Shown: piece by piece, positions 33,696 through 42,447 of the stretch
Position numbering within the stretch: the stretch's first letter is position 1
Layout of the letters: each line of letters begins with the position of its first letter
Notes under the pieces: generated by a model
Seen by the model: the letters and a program-made list of their open reading frames with translations, nothing else
Database searches by the model: none
Told to the model about the DNA's origin: nothing
Position numbers and translations under genes: made by a program
NCBI RefSeq assembly: GCF_900184255.1
Contig: NZ_LT854640.1
Span: 1,696,156 to 1,760,155 of the forward strand
Source of the DNA: Haloimpatiens massiliensis
Lineage (GTDB): Bacteria > Bacillota > Clostridia > Clostridiales > Clostridiaceae
Direction of reading: 5' to 3'
DNA: 64,000 nt

Positions 33696-34871
33696 TTATC
33701 TTTCAACTATAATAGCTGTTCCCATTCCTCCACCTATACAAAGGGTTGCTAAACCTCGCTTTACATTTCTCTTCTCCATTTCATATAATAAAGTTACAAG
33801 TATTCTTGTTCCTGAACATCCAACTGGATGTCCAAGAGCTATAGCTCCTCCATTTACGTTGACTTTTTCCATAGGAAACTTCAAATCTTTAGCTACAGCC
33901 AAACTTTGAGCAGCAAAAGCTTCATTTGCCTCTATGAGATCTAAATCCTCTACTTTTAATCCTGCCTTATCAAGAGCAGCCTTTGTAGACGCTACTGGAC
34001 CATATCCCATAATAGATGGATCTACTCCCCTTGAACCATAAGACACTATCTTAACAAGAGGTTTTACTCCTAATTCTTTAGCTTTTTCAGCACTCATAAC
34101 AACCACAGCAGCTGCACCATCATTTATACCTGATGCATTACCAGCAGTAACAGTTCCATTCTTTTTAAATGCTGGTTTTAGTTTAGATAATTTTTCAACT
34201 GTTGTACCGTATCTTGGGAACTCATCCTTGTCAAATATTATATCTCCCTTTCTGCTTTTTATAACTACAGGAACTATCTCATCTTTAAATCTTCCTTCTT
34301 CTATAGCCTTTTCAGCTTTCTGCTGTGAAGCTGCAGAAAAAGCATCTTGATCTTCTCTTGTAAAATTCCATCTTTCAGCTATATTTTCAGCAGTTATACC
34401 CATATGATAATCATTAAATGCATCCCATAGACCATCTTTTATCATTGTATCTACTACTTTGCCATCTCCCATTCTTTGACCCCATCTATTGTTTGGCAAT
34501 ATGTATGGTGCCGCTGACATATTTTCCATGCCACCCGCAACTATTACGTCTGCATCTCCTACTTTAATCATTTGAGCTGCTAAGCTTACTGCTCTTAAGC
34601 CAGAACCGCAAACTTTATTAATTGTAAATGATGGTATTTCCACTGGAATTCCAGCTTTTACTGCCGCTTGCCTTGCTGGACTTTGACCAAGTCCTGCCTG
34701 AATTACATTCCCCATTATTACCTCATTAACTAGCTCAGGCTTAATTCCTGCTCTATTTAAAGCTTCTTTTATTACAATTGATCCTAAATCTACAGCTGAA
34801 ACATCCTTTAACGTTCCACCGTATTTTCCAATTGCAGTTCTAACAGCACTTACAATAACTACTTCCTTCAT
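33696..34871 (-). CDS. thlA: Acetyl-CoA C-acetyltransferase (thiolase)
   Basis: 391 residues. The nucleophile C88 is in INKVCGSGLRAV, the catalytic His is in GGAIALGHPVGCSG, and C378 is in TLCIGGGMGTA. It condenses two acetyl-CoA to acetoacetyl-CoA, the entry to butyrate/butanol formation in clostridia, in the cytoplasm. Monocistronic: a strong terminator lies downstream and repeat B2 upstream. Ribosome site TGGGGGG. Confidence 0.95.
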   Translation of the reverse strand: MKEVVIVSAVRTAIGKYGGTLKDVSAVDLGSIVIKEALNRAGIKPELVNEVIMGNVIQAGLGQSPARQAAVKAGIPVEIPSFTINKVCGSGLRAVSLAAQMIKVGDADVIVAGGMENMSAAPYILPNNRWGQRMGDGKVVDTMIKDGLWDAFNDYHMGITAENIAERWNFTREDQDAFSAASQQKAEKAIEEGRFKDEIVPVVIKSRKGDIIFDKDEFPRYGTTVEKLSKLKPAFKKNGTVTAGNASGINDGAAAVVVMSAEKAKELGVKPLVKIVSYGSRGVDPSIMGYGPVASTKAALDKAGLKVEDLDLIEANEAFAAQSLAVAKDLKFPMEKVNVNGGAIALGHPVGCSGTRILVTLLYEMEKRNVKRGLATLCIGGGMGTAIIVER

Positions 34872-34975
34872 ATTAATACCCCCCAGTTATATTAACATCT
34901 ATAGCATGAGGTTTAATCCCCTCATGTTAACATTATACACATTCTTATATTTTTTATCAACGTTTACATTATATG

Positions 34976-35138
34976 TTAGGTACATGAAAACAAATAGCAA
35001 GTGGAAGATACTGGTATATTTTGTGTCAGACAAGGAAGCAGGTTCCGCCGCTAGTAGAACTATCGGTGGGTTCTGCTGACGCAGTATGACGCAAAATAGA
35101 CTAGCATACTGACTTATTATTTATTTGAATGTGCCTTA
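34976..35138. repeat. Family B repeat, copy B2
   Basis: About 163 bp in the same orientation as B1 and nearly identical in the centre (GGAAGCAGGTTC, CGCTAGTAGAACTATCG, GGGTTCTGCTGACGCAG). Ends GTTAGGTACATG and ATTTGAATGTGCCTTAG. It lies between thlA and wecB and could form a transcription-blocking hairpin. Confidence 0.75.
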
Positions 35139-35158
35139 GTACCCAATAATGTTTACAT

Positions 35159-36313
35159 TTATTTAATTTTAAACTCCTGACATTTTTCATCTTTAAGTCC
35201 AAAATAATATAATATAGAATGACATATTCTTTCTGCTGCTTCTCCATCCCCATATGGATTTATAGCTCTACTCATAGTATTATATACTGTTTCGTCATTG
35301 ATAAGTTCATTAGCGCTTTGTATAATATTATTAATATCTGTTCCTACTAATTTTACAGTACCTGCCTTTACTGCCTCAGGTCTTTCTGTTACATCTCTAA
35401 GTACTAAAACTGGTTTTCCAAGATGAGGTGCTTCCTCCTGTAATCCACCAGAGTCTGTCATTATCATGAAAGATTTATTCATTAAATTATGAGTTTCTTT
35501 TGTGTCTAGTGGTGATAATAAATGTATTCTCTCTACCCCTTCAAGTTCTTTATAAACTACATCCTTAACTACAGGATTTAAATGAACTAAATATACTAAC
35601 TCTACATCTTTATTTTCTTCTACTATTTTCTTTAAAGCTTTGCAAATATTTTCTATACCGCCATCCCAGTTTTCTCTTCTGTGAGCAGTAACCATTATAA
35701 CTTTTTTATTTTTATAATCTATACCATTTAATTCCTCATTTTCAAAAACATAATTATCCTCCACGGTATATTCCATAGCATCTACTACTGTATTGCCCGT
35801 TACAAATATATCCTTTGGATTTACTCCTTCATTTAAAAGATTTTTTCTTGAAGCAGTTGTGGGAGCAAAATGTAAATCAGCTATGGCACCTGTAAGCTTT
35901 CTATTCATTTCCTCTGGATATGGGAAATATTTATCAAAAGTTCTAAGACCAGCTTCTACGTGACCAACTTTGATTTGCTTATAAAAAGCCGCAAGTCCTC
36001 CTGCAAAAGTAGTAGTGGTATCACCATGTACTAATACGATATCAGGATTTTCTTTTTCAAAAACTTTCTCTAATCCTTCTAATACGCTGGTAGTTATGCT
36101 AGTTAAGCTTTGTTTACTTTTCATTATATTTAAATCATAATCCGGAACTATATTAAAAAGCTCTAATACTTGATCTAACATTTGTCTATGTTGTGCTGTA
36201 ACACAGACCTTAGATATAATATACGGATTTTCTTCAAGTTTTTTTACTAACGGTGCCATTTTTATACCTTCTGGTCTTGTTCCAAAAATACTTATTACTT
36301 TTATTTTATCCAT
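35159..36313 (-). CDS. wecB: UDP-N-acetylglucosamine 2-epimerase (non-hydrolysing)
   Basis: 384 residues from the ATG at 36313, preceded by TTGGAGGAG. ISIFGTRPEGIKMAPL (N terminus), HRQMLDQVL, HRRENW and MTDSGGLQEEAPHLGKPVLVLR are family signatures. It converts UDP-GlcNAc to UDP-ManNAc, used for wall teichoic acid or other surface polymer linkage units. It follows the wecA/tagO-like gene, whose product starts such a polymer on the lipid carrier, so the two probably serve one pathway. Confidence 0.95.
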   Translation of the reverse strand: MDKIKVISIFGTRPEGIKMAPLVKKLEENPYIISKVCVTAQHRQMLDQVLELFNIVPDYDLNIMKSKQSLTSITTSVLEGLEKVFEKENPDIVLVHGDTTTTFAGGLAAFYKQIKVGHVEAGLRTFDKYFPYPEEMNRKLTGAIADLHFAPTTASRKNLLNEGVNPKDIFVTGNTVVDAMEYTVEDNYVFENEELNGIDYKNKKVIMVTAHRRENWDGGIENICKALKKIVEENKDVELVYLVHLNPVVKDVVYKELEGVERIHLLSPLDTKETHNLMNKSFMIMTDSGGLQEEAPHLGKPVLVLRDVTERPEAVKAGTVKLVGTDINNIIQSANELINDETVYNTMSRAINPYGDGEAAERICHSILYYFGLKDEKCQEFKIK

Positions 36314-36342
36314 AATAAACTCCTCCAATGTTGCAATGTATT

Positions 36343-37368
36343 TTACTCTCTATGCTCAAAAAATCCAACTTTCCAAGCTACAAGCACTATTATAATTATT
36401 ACAGCTGTAACTAAAAAATATGCTCTTTGATTACTTATTTCCATAGCTATTATAGAGATTCCACCTAATATAGCACTAATAATATACATGATTAATACAG
36501 CTTTTTTCTGACTTAGTCCCATATCTAAAAGTCTATGGTGTAGATGACCTCTGTCTGCTTTCATTATAGGTTTTCCATTTATCTTACGTCTTATCACGGC
36601 AAATAATGTATCATATATAGGAAGCCCTAATGCTAGTATTGGTACTGATATAGCAAATGCCGCAGCAGACTTAATGGCCCCGGTTATTGATATAGCAGCC
36701 AATAAAAATCCTAATAACTGAGAACCAGTATCCCCCATAAATATAGACGCTGGATTAAAATTGTAAGGCAAGAACCCTAGTATAGCTCCACTAAGTATAA
36801 TAGTTAATATTGCTGCATCCGTTCTATTATTTAGTATAGCTATGATGAATATAGTAATAGAAGATATAAATGCCACTCCTGCTGCTAAACCATCTAGACC
36901 ATCAATTAAATTAAACGCATTAGTAATGCCAACTACCCACATTATAGTGAGAGGTACAGAAAGAAATTTCAAATTCAAATATAAATTTGAAGCACTAAAA
37001 GGATTAGTTATAACCGTTATACTTGTTCCAAATCTAATCAAGATCAAAGCAGCTGTCACTTGAAATAACAATTTCATGTAGGGTTTTAACTCTTTTAAAT
37101 CATCAATAAATCCCCCCAATACAATTACTGATGCACTTATTAATATTCCTGTTTCCTCTACGGTCAAAGCTTCTTTCTTTAGTATTAAAGCTAATACAAA
37201 TGCAATATAAATTGAAAGCCCTCCTAAAAGCGGAATTGGTTTTTTATGAATTTTTCTTTCATCCTTAGGTATATCGATAGCTCCAACTTTTTTCGCAAAC
37301 TTCTTAACTAAAGGTGTTATTGAAAAAGATATAACTACAGAAATAGTAAATAAAATTAGTTTTTCCAT
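36343..37368 (-). CDS. Undecaprenyl-phosphate N-acetylglucosaminyl-1-phosphate transferase (TagO/WecA family)
   Basis: 341 residues with about ten transmembrane segments. Conserved cytoplasmic motifs: GGLSIYIA, NAFNLIDGLDGLAAG (catalytic aspartates), GDTGSQLLGF, and the histidine loop ADRGHLHHRLLDMG. It transfers GlcNAc-1-phosphate to undecaprenyl phosphate, starting teichoic acid or surface polysaccharide synthesis. AAGGAAGG precedes the ATG; wecB follows within 30 bp. Confidence 0.94.
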   Translation of the reverse strand: MEKLILFTISVVISFSITPLVKKFAKKVGAIDIPKDERKIHKKPIPLLGGLSIYIAFVLALILKKEALTVEETGILISASVIVLGGFIDDLKELKPYMKLLFQVTAALILIRFGTSITVITNPFSASNLYLNLKFLSVPLTIMWVVGITNAFNLIDGLDGLAAGVAFISSITIFIIAILNNRTDAAILTIILSGAILGFLPYNFNPASIFMGDTGSQLLGFLLAAISITGAIKSAAAFAISVPILALGLPIYDTLFAVIRRKINGKPIMKADRGHLHHRLLDMGLSQKKAVLIMYIISAILGGISIIAMEISNQRAYFLVTAVIIIIVLVAWKVGFFEHRE

Positions 37369-37396
37369 ATTAACCTTCCTTATTGTGTCTTATATT

Positions 37397-37885
37397 TTAG
37401 TATCCTCCATCTCCATAAAGAGAGTCGTCATCTTCTACCCACTGTTTTACATCTATAACTCTAAATTTCGTCTTTGTATCCCTTATAACTACTTTAGATA
37501 TTCCAGAATTTATTATAAATCTTTTACATAGTGCACAGGGAGATGCGTTTTCAACTAATTCTTCTGTTTCCATCTCCTTTCCAACTAAATACATGATTGC
37601 TCCTATCATATCTTGTCTTCTTGCTGATATTATTGCATTTTGCTCTGCATGAACCGATCTACAAAGTTCATATCTTGTTCCTCTTGGAACATTCAACTGT
37701 TCCCTTCTACAGTAACCTAAATCAGAACAATTTTTTCTTCCTCTAGGAGCTCCTGTATACCCCGTAGCTATAATCTCATCATTTTTTACAATTATAGCTG
37801 CAAAATTTCTTCTAAGACAAGTTCCTCGTTCTAACACTGTCTCACATATATCTAAATAATAGTTATTTTTATCTATTCTTTCCAC
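37397..37885 (-). CDS. dCMP deaminase family protein (ComEB-like)
   Basis: 162 residues from a GTG start after AGGAGG. The zinc site is CHAE-type: RSVHAEQNAI and ASPCALCKRFII provide His, Glu and the two Cys. RRNFAAIIVKNDEIIATGYTG is the family N-terminal strand. It deaminates dCMP to dUMP for thymidylate synthesis. The extended cysteine-rich loop (CSDLGYC) occurs in ComEB-type enzymes. Transcribed with wecA and wecB. Confidence 0.92.
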   Translation of the reverse strand: MERIDKNNYYLDICETVLERGTCLRRNFAAIIVKNDEIIATGYTGAPRGRKNCSDLGYCRREQLNVPRGTRYELCRSVHAEQNAIISARRQDMIGAIMYLVGKEMETEELVENASPCALCKRFIINSGISKVVIRDTKTKFRVIDVKQWVEDDDSLYGDGGY

Positions 37886-37909
37886 TGATTTTCCTCCTTA
37901 CCATAAAAT

Positions 37910-37934
37910 CCTTATTATTAATTTGAATGTGCCT
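37910..37934. repeat. Solo right end of a family B repeat (B3)
   Basis: CTTATTATTAATTTGAATGT followed by GCCT matches the right terminal repeat of B1/B2 over 24-25 bases. The rest of the element is absent. The remainder of the 37935-38140 gap is AT-rich and shows nothing recognisable. Confidence 0.5.
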
Positions 37935-38142
37935 ATCTACATTAAAAAATATAATGAAAACTACGAATCATAGATAAAAAATAATATAATATGTAAACTT
38001 TTAATTAATGCATATAATATCATTATATATGATAATCATATTATTTAAAGTTAAATTTATCTAAACACTCTCAATTATAATATATATGTAACTTAATTAA
38101 TATATTTTTGGCATAATCTTCATTAAAATTTTGTAAAATAAG

Positions 38143-38165
38143 AGGACTGCCTTTGAGACAATCCT
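38143..38165 (-). terminator. Candidate upp terminator
   Basis: On the minus strand AGGATTG pairs with CAGTCCT (G-U pairs allowed). The stem is short and the following T-tract modest. Confidence 0.5.
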
Positions 38166-38202
38166 TTTATTTATATAAATAATATTGTTTTTTTAATTCT
38201 AC

Positions 38203-38832
38203 TTATTTTGTTCCAAACAATCTGTCTCCAGCATCTCCAAGTCCAGGAACTATATATCCTTTTTCATTTAATCTTTCATCTACTTGTGCAAAATATATAT
38301 CTACATCTGGATGAGCTTCTTGAACTGCTCTAACTCCTTCAGGAGCACCTATTAAGCACATTAATCTTATATATTTCGCTCCTCTCTTTTTAAGTGCATT
38401 AATAGCATCTACAGCAGATCCGCCTGTAGCAAGCATAGGGTCTGTAACTATTATATCTCTTTCATGAATATCTTGAGGTAGCTTACAGAAGTATTCTACT
38501 GGTTGAAGAGTTTCTTCATCTCTATACATTCCTATATGTCCAACCTTAGCTGCTGGTATAAGTTTAAGCATACCATCTACCATTCCAAGCCCTGCTCTTA
38601 AAATAGGAACTATAGCTACTTTCTTTCCAGCTAACATTTTACATTTTGTTTTGCATATTGGTGTTTCTATTTCTACTGTCTCTAGTTGCATATCACGGGT
38701 AACTTCATAAGCCATTAACATAGCAACTTCCCCTACTAGCTCTCTAAAATCTTTAGATCCTGTATTTTTATCTCTTATTAATGCTAATTTGTGTAATATT
38801 AATGGATGTGATATTTGAGTTACTTTGCCCAT
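38203..38832 (-). CDS. upp: Uracil phosphoribosyltransferase
   Basis: 209 residues, family length. The PRPP-binding loop is DPMLATGGSAVDAI, and the C-terminal GYIVPGLGDAGDRLFGTK contributes the uracil site. It converts uracil and PRPP to UMP in salvage. AGGAGGAAA precedes the ATG. Confidence 0.98.
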   Translation of the reverse strand: MGKVTQISHPLILHKLALIRDKNTGSKDFRELVGEVAMLMAYEVTRDMQLETVEIETPICKTKCKMLAGKKVAIVPILRAGLGMVDGMLKLIPAAKVGHIGMYRDEETLQPVEYFCKLPQDIHERDIIVTDPMLATGGSAVDAINALKKRGAKYIRLMCLIGAPEGVRAVQEAHPDVDIYFAQVDERLNEKGYIVPGLGDAGDRLFGTK

Positions 38833-38918
38833 TTTTTTCCTCCTAATATAATTAATTTTCTATTCTAATAATATTGTTTTTCCTATAATATTCTCTTATG
38901 TAAATTTTTTAATTATGG

Positions 38919-39368
38919 CTATTTACAATATTTTTTTTCTAAATCACTGATTTTATCTACTCTTCTTTCATGTCTTCCACCTTGAAAATCAGTACTTATA
39001 AATGTGTCTACTATATCTAAAGCTAATCCTTTACCTACAACTCTTTCTCCCATAGTTAGTATATTTGCATTATTATGTTCTCTACAAGCATGCGCACTAA
39101 ATGTATCTGAGCATAATGCAGCTCTAACTCCTGGAATTTTATTAGCAGCTATGCCTATTCCTATACCAGTTCCACAAATCAATATTCCGAGATCAAAGTT
39201 TTTAGCTACAACTTCTGTAGCTACTTTTTCAGCAAACTCAGGATAATCACAAGACTCTGTAGAATCTGTTCCAAAGTCTTTTACTTCTATTCCCTTATCT
39301 TTTAAATGATTTATTACATCACTTTTTAAATTGAAACCACCATGGTCGCTTCCTATTGCTATTCTCAT
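38919..39368 (-). CDS. rpiB: Ribose-5-phosphate isomerase B
   Basis: 149 residues. IAIGSDHGGFNLK, LICGTGIGIGIAANK (active-site Cys) and EHNNANILTMGERVVG are the family motifs. It interconverts ribose-5-phosphate and ribulose-5-phosphate. Some relatives act on allose or galactose phosphates, but the housekeeping context favours RpiB. Confidence 0.95.
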   Translation of the reverse strand: MRIAIGSDHGGFNLKSDVINHLKDKGIEVKDFGTDSTESCDYPEFAEKVATEVVAKNFDLGILICGTGIGIGIAANKIPGVRAALCSDTFSAHACREHNNANILTMGERVVGKGLALDIVDTFISTDFQGGRHERRVDKISDLEKKYCK

Positions 39369-39413
39369 AAGTTACCACTCCTTCAATGTATATATTTCAA
39401 AAAAAAGAAGATA

Positions 39414-39878
39414 CTAGTATTCTTTAAAAATACCCTTATCTTCTTTTATTTTGCCTATTAATAAAAATATTTTATTCTTTAATTCAAAAAAAGTATTTTG
39501 ATAAACTTCTATATTTCCACCAAATGGGTCACTTATATCTCCCGAAACACCAATATAATCATTTAAAGTAAATATTTTATCTGAATATTTCGGAAAATAT
39601 TTTTTTATTATATCCTTTATATAAGATGTCATTACTAGTATAACATCTGAATTTTCTATTATTTCTTTATCTATCTGAATAGCTTTTCTATTACTTAAAT
39701 TTATATTTAGATTTTGCTCTACAACCTCTACTGCATTTTGAGAAGCTATGCTATCCGGAATAACTGATAATCCCGCTGAAAGTGCAAATATATTTTTTTC
39801 GTTACAATAACTATTAAAAATAGCTTCTGCCATAACACTTCTACAAGTATTTCCTGTGCAAACAAATAAAACTTTCAT
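39414..39878 (-). CDS. Low-molecular-weight phosphatase, arginine-phosphatase-like (YwlE type)
   Basis: 154 residues. The P-loop VCTGNTCRSVMAEAIF has the CX5R signature with Thr at position 11, the residue associated with phospho-arginine specificity in YwlE; tyrosine phosphatases have a bulkier residue there. The general-acid segment DISDPFGGNIEVY also follows YwlE closely. In Bacillus YwlE reverses McsB protein-arginine phosphorylation. No mcsB is in this window. Located between rpiB and the ywlC-like gene, the same order as in B. subtilis. Confidence 0.85.
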   Translation of the reverse strand: MKVLFVCTGNTCRSVMAEAIFNSYCNEKNIFALSAGLSVIPDSIASQNAVEVVEQNLNINLSNRKAIQIDKEIIENSDVILVMTSYIKDIIKKYFPKYSDKIFTLNDYIGVSGDISDPFGGNIEVYQNTFFELKNKIFLLIGKIKEDKGIFKEY

Positions 39879-39903
39879 AGCAATACCTCCTCATATAAAT
39901 ATC

Positions 39904-40947
39904 CTACACTTTTTCTATATTAAATCCTGCCGCTTTTTTTAATCTATTCATTATAGCAACACCAATCTCTTTTTCTTCAAAAGCCTCGGAATATATAGCT
40001 TCCACATTCATATCATCAAAACTTCTTAAAACTCTAAAAAGATTCTTAGCTATTTCTTCTGGATTTTTCCTACTTCCTAAAGAAACAATTACCCCTCTTT
40101 TATAATAATTTTTAGTTTCTTCTGTAGCCATTATACCTACTTTTTTATCATCTATATAATTTTGCACTATTTCATTAATTTTTTCAATAGTTTTTTGTAA
40201 ATCTCCATCTATTATTTTTAAAGGTGCCTTAGGTGCATAGTGTCTATATTTCATGCCCGGTGCCTTAGGTGCAAAATCTTTTTTAGGTTTTTTCATTATG
40301 GCTGAATCTATATAAATTTCCTTATACACATCTTTTAACATTTCTAAAGTTACTCCACCTGGTCTTAATATACAAGGAGGGTACACTGTACAATCTACAA
40401 TAGTAGATTCTACTCCAACTTGACTATTTTCTCCCCCAATTATGCATTCTACCTTTCCATTCAAATCCTCTACACAACTATCTACAGTAGTAGGACTGGG
40501 CCTTCCTGATATATTAGCAGATGGAGCTGCTATAGGTCTTTTAGTCTCTCGTATAAAATCCCTTGCCACTTTATTTGATGGCATCCTTATACCTACAGTT
40601 TTCAAGCCTGCACTGGTTACATCAGGTATATTATCACTCTTTTCCAATATTAAAGTCAAAGGACCTGGCCAAAATTTTTCCATAAGCTTTTTAGCTATAT
40701 AAGGTATATTTTTAACTAGTGGTTCTATATCATTTAAATCTGCTATATGCACTATGAGAGGGTTATCTTGAGGTCTTCCCTTGGCTCTGAAAATTTTTTC
40801 TACTGCATTTACATTTAAAGCATCAGCTCCAAGTCCATATACAGTTTCTGTAGGGAAAGCCACTACCCCTCCATCTCTTATTATTTTTCCTGCTTCTTCT
40901 ATTCCTCTTTGATAGTTTTCTTTTAATATTATGACCTTAGTTTCCAA
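39904..40947 (-). CDS. Threonylcarbamoyl-AMP synthase (Sua5/YwlC)
   Basis: 347 residues from a TTG start. The YrdC domain (about 10-200) has GGVVAFPTETVYGLGADA, the KxR-type RAKGRPQDNPLIVHI and SANISGRPSPTTV; a C-terminal Sua5 domain follows (about 215-347) after a linker. It makes threonylcarbamoyl-AMP from Thr, bicarbonate and ATP for the t6A37 tRNA modification. AAAGGGGTG precedes the start. Confidence 0.95.
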   Translation of the reverse strand: METKVIILKENYQRGIEEAGKIIRDGGVVAFPTETVYGLGADALNVNAVEKIFRAKGRPQDNPLIVHIADLNDIEPLVKNIPYIAKKLMEKFWPGPLTLILEKSDNIPDVTSAGLKTVGIRMPSNKVARDFIRETKRPIAAPSANISGRPSPTTVDSCVEDLNGKVECIIGGENSQVGVESTIVDCTVYPPCILRPGGVTLEMLKDVYKEIYIDSAIMKKPKKDFAPKAPGMKYRHYAPKAPLKIIDGDLQKTIEKINEIVQNYIDDKKVGIMATEETKNYYKRGVIVSLGSRKNPEEIAKNLFRVLRSFDDMNVEAIYSEAFEEKEIGVAIMNRLKKAAGFNIEKV

Positions 40948-41065
40948 ATTAACACCCCTTTCTCTTTAGTGTCTAATCACCAGTGTTCAATGTCAGTAAG
41001 TAGAATCTAAATTGACTCCATTTATCCACAAAACTGTACTCACCTAAGTAAACACTAGTTTTCAA

Positions 41066-41791
41066 TTAAAGCACATGTGTTATAGCAATTCCTAAAATAA
41101 CTCCTATTAAAACTCCTTTAAAACAACTTCTTACATTATGCAAACTACAAGCTTCTGGTATCATCTCTCCACAAACTATATAGCTCATTATTCCAGATAC
41201 AAATGCAAAAAGTACTGCCAATGTTTCCTTAGAAATAATGCCTAAATATAGTCCAATAAGCGCTCCTATAAGAGTCGGTATAGCAGATAAAAAAGAATAA
41301 AATATTATTATAGACTTCTTTTCCCCAGCTGCCATAAGTGGGGCTGCCGATGCTATACCCTCTGGTATATCATGCATAGCTATTATTATACTCATCTTCA
41401 AACCTAATGTACTTCCTATCCCTACACCACACCCCATTATAAGACCTTCCGGAAAATTGTGAATTGACAGGGCAAGTATAACTAAAATAGCTACTCTTTT
41501 ATAATTATTTATAGAATTATTCTTTACTATTATAAAATTATTTATTATAACAACTACTATTACACCTATAAAAAAGTATAATATAAAATAAAAAAATTTC
41601 AACTTATTTAAAGCCTCAGGTATTAAATCCAACATTACTATAGATAGCATAACTCCACCAGCTAAACCCATTATGACACTTAAAAATTTTCCTGAAGGAT
41701 TTTTAACTATAATGCCTAGTAACGCTCCTATCATAGTACCCGCTAAAGATATAATCCCTATTAATAAAATAAGATAACTGTACCCACTCAA
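41066..41791 (-). CDS. ZIP family divalent metal transporter
   Basis: 241 residues with eight hydrophobic segments. HNFPEGLIMGCGVG and HDIPEGIASAAPLMAAG are the metal-binding transmembrane motifs of ZIP proteins, which import Zn2+ or related ions into the cytoplasm. TTG start preceded by AGGAGGTG. Lies between ywlC and a membrane protein of unknown role; specificity is not predictable. Confidence 0.88.
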   Translation of the reverse strand: MSGYSYLILLIGIISLAGTMIGALLGIIVKNPSGKFLSVIMGLAGGVMLSIVMLDLIPEALNKLKFFYFILYFFIGVIVVVIINNFIIVKNNSINNYKRVAILVILALSIHNFPEGLIMGCGVGIGSTLGLKMSIIIAMHDIPEGIASAAPLMAAGEKKSIIIFYSFLSAIPTLIGALIGLYLGIISKETLAVLFAFVSGIMSYIVCGEMIPEACSLHNVRSCFKGVLIGVILGIAITHVL

Positions 41792-41836
41792 ATTAACACC
41801 TCCATCCTATATATTTCTATTTATAGGATAAGGTGT

Positions 41837-42418
41837 TTATTCTATGTTTCTATACAATTTTACGTTTTCTATTGCCTCATCTGAAAAAAAAGCATTTTCA
41901 CAATTAACATATATATCATTAAGAAGTTTATATTTATAAAACCCGCCACCAATTAATACTGTATAATAATATTTTTCTGAAGACTTTTTCTTTTTCATTT
42001 TATGAATATTTTTGTATATATCCTGATTTTCATCAAAAAATTTTCTATTCACTTCTTTAAAATTTCTTTTCTTAACTTTAGACGATATAATAATTATTAT
42101 GTTTAAATCTCTTCCTTCATTTATAGTATGAACCATTAACACTTTGTTTTTCCGCATAACCGTTGTAAGGTCTAGTATGCCTGTTTTAAACAATATCTTA
42201 TCATAATTTACAACATACCTTAAATAATTATTTTCTACTTTACTCACTACAATTATTAACGTAATCATTTGAATAAATATCAAACTTATCTTCAAAGCGG
42301 TATATAGCTTAGGAAGAGAGATAAGTATAATTAGTGCGCCAAAAAAAATAAAGCAACCAGAAAACAAAAATCGTTTAATAGATTTATTTTGTTTTCTAAT
42401 TCCTTTATCTATATTCAT
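41837..42418 (-). CDS. Membrane protein of unknown function
   Basis: 193 residues from the ATG at 42418; an upstream TTG at 42451 lies directly next to the prfA stop. Two close transmembrane segments (about residues 16-58: FLFSGCFIFFGALIILI and ISLIFIQMITLIIVV) precede a cytoplasmic or external domain of about 130 residues rich in Lys and Asn. Not recognised. It probably belongs to the prfA transcription unit, with GGAGAGG in front. Confidence 0.6.
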   Translation of the reverse strand: MNIDKGIRKQNKSIKRFLFSGCFIFFGALIILISLPKLYTALKISLIFIQMITLIIVVSKVENNYLRYVVNYDKILFKTGILDLTTVMRKNKVLMVHTINEGRDLNIIIIISSKVKKRNFKEVNRKFFDENQDIYKNIHKMKKKKSSEKYYYTVLIGGGFYKYKLLNDIYVNCENAFFSDEAIENVKLYRNIE

Positions 42419-42447
42419 AACCTCTCCACTCTTTCCTTTTTTATTTA

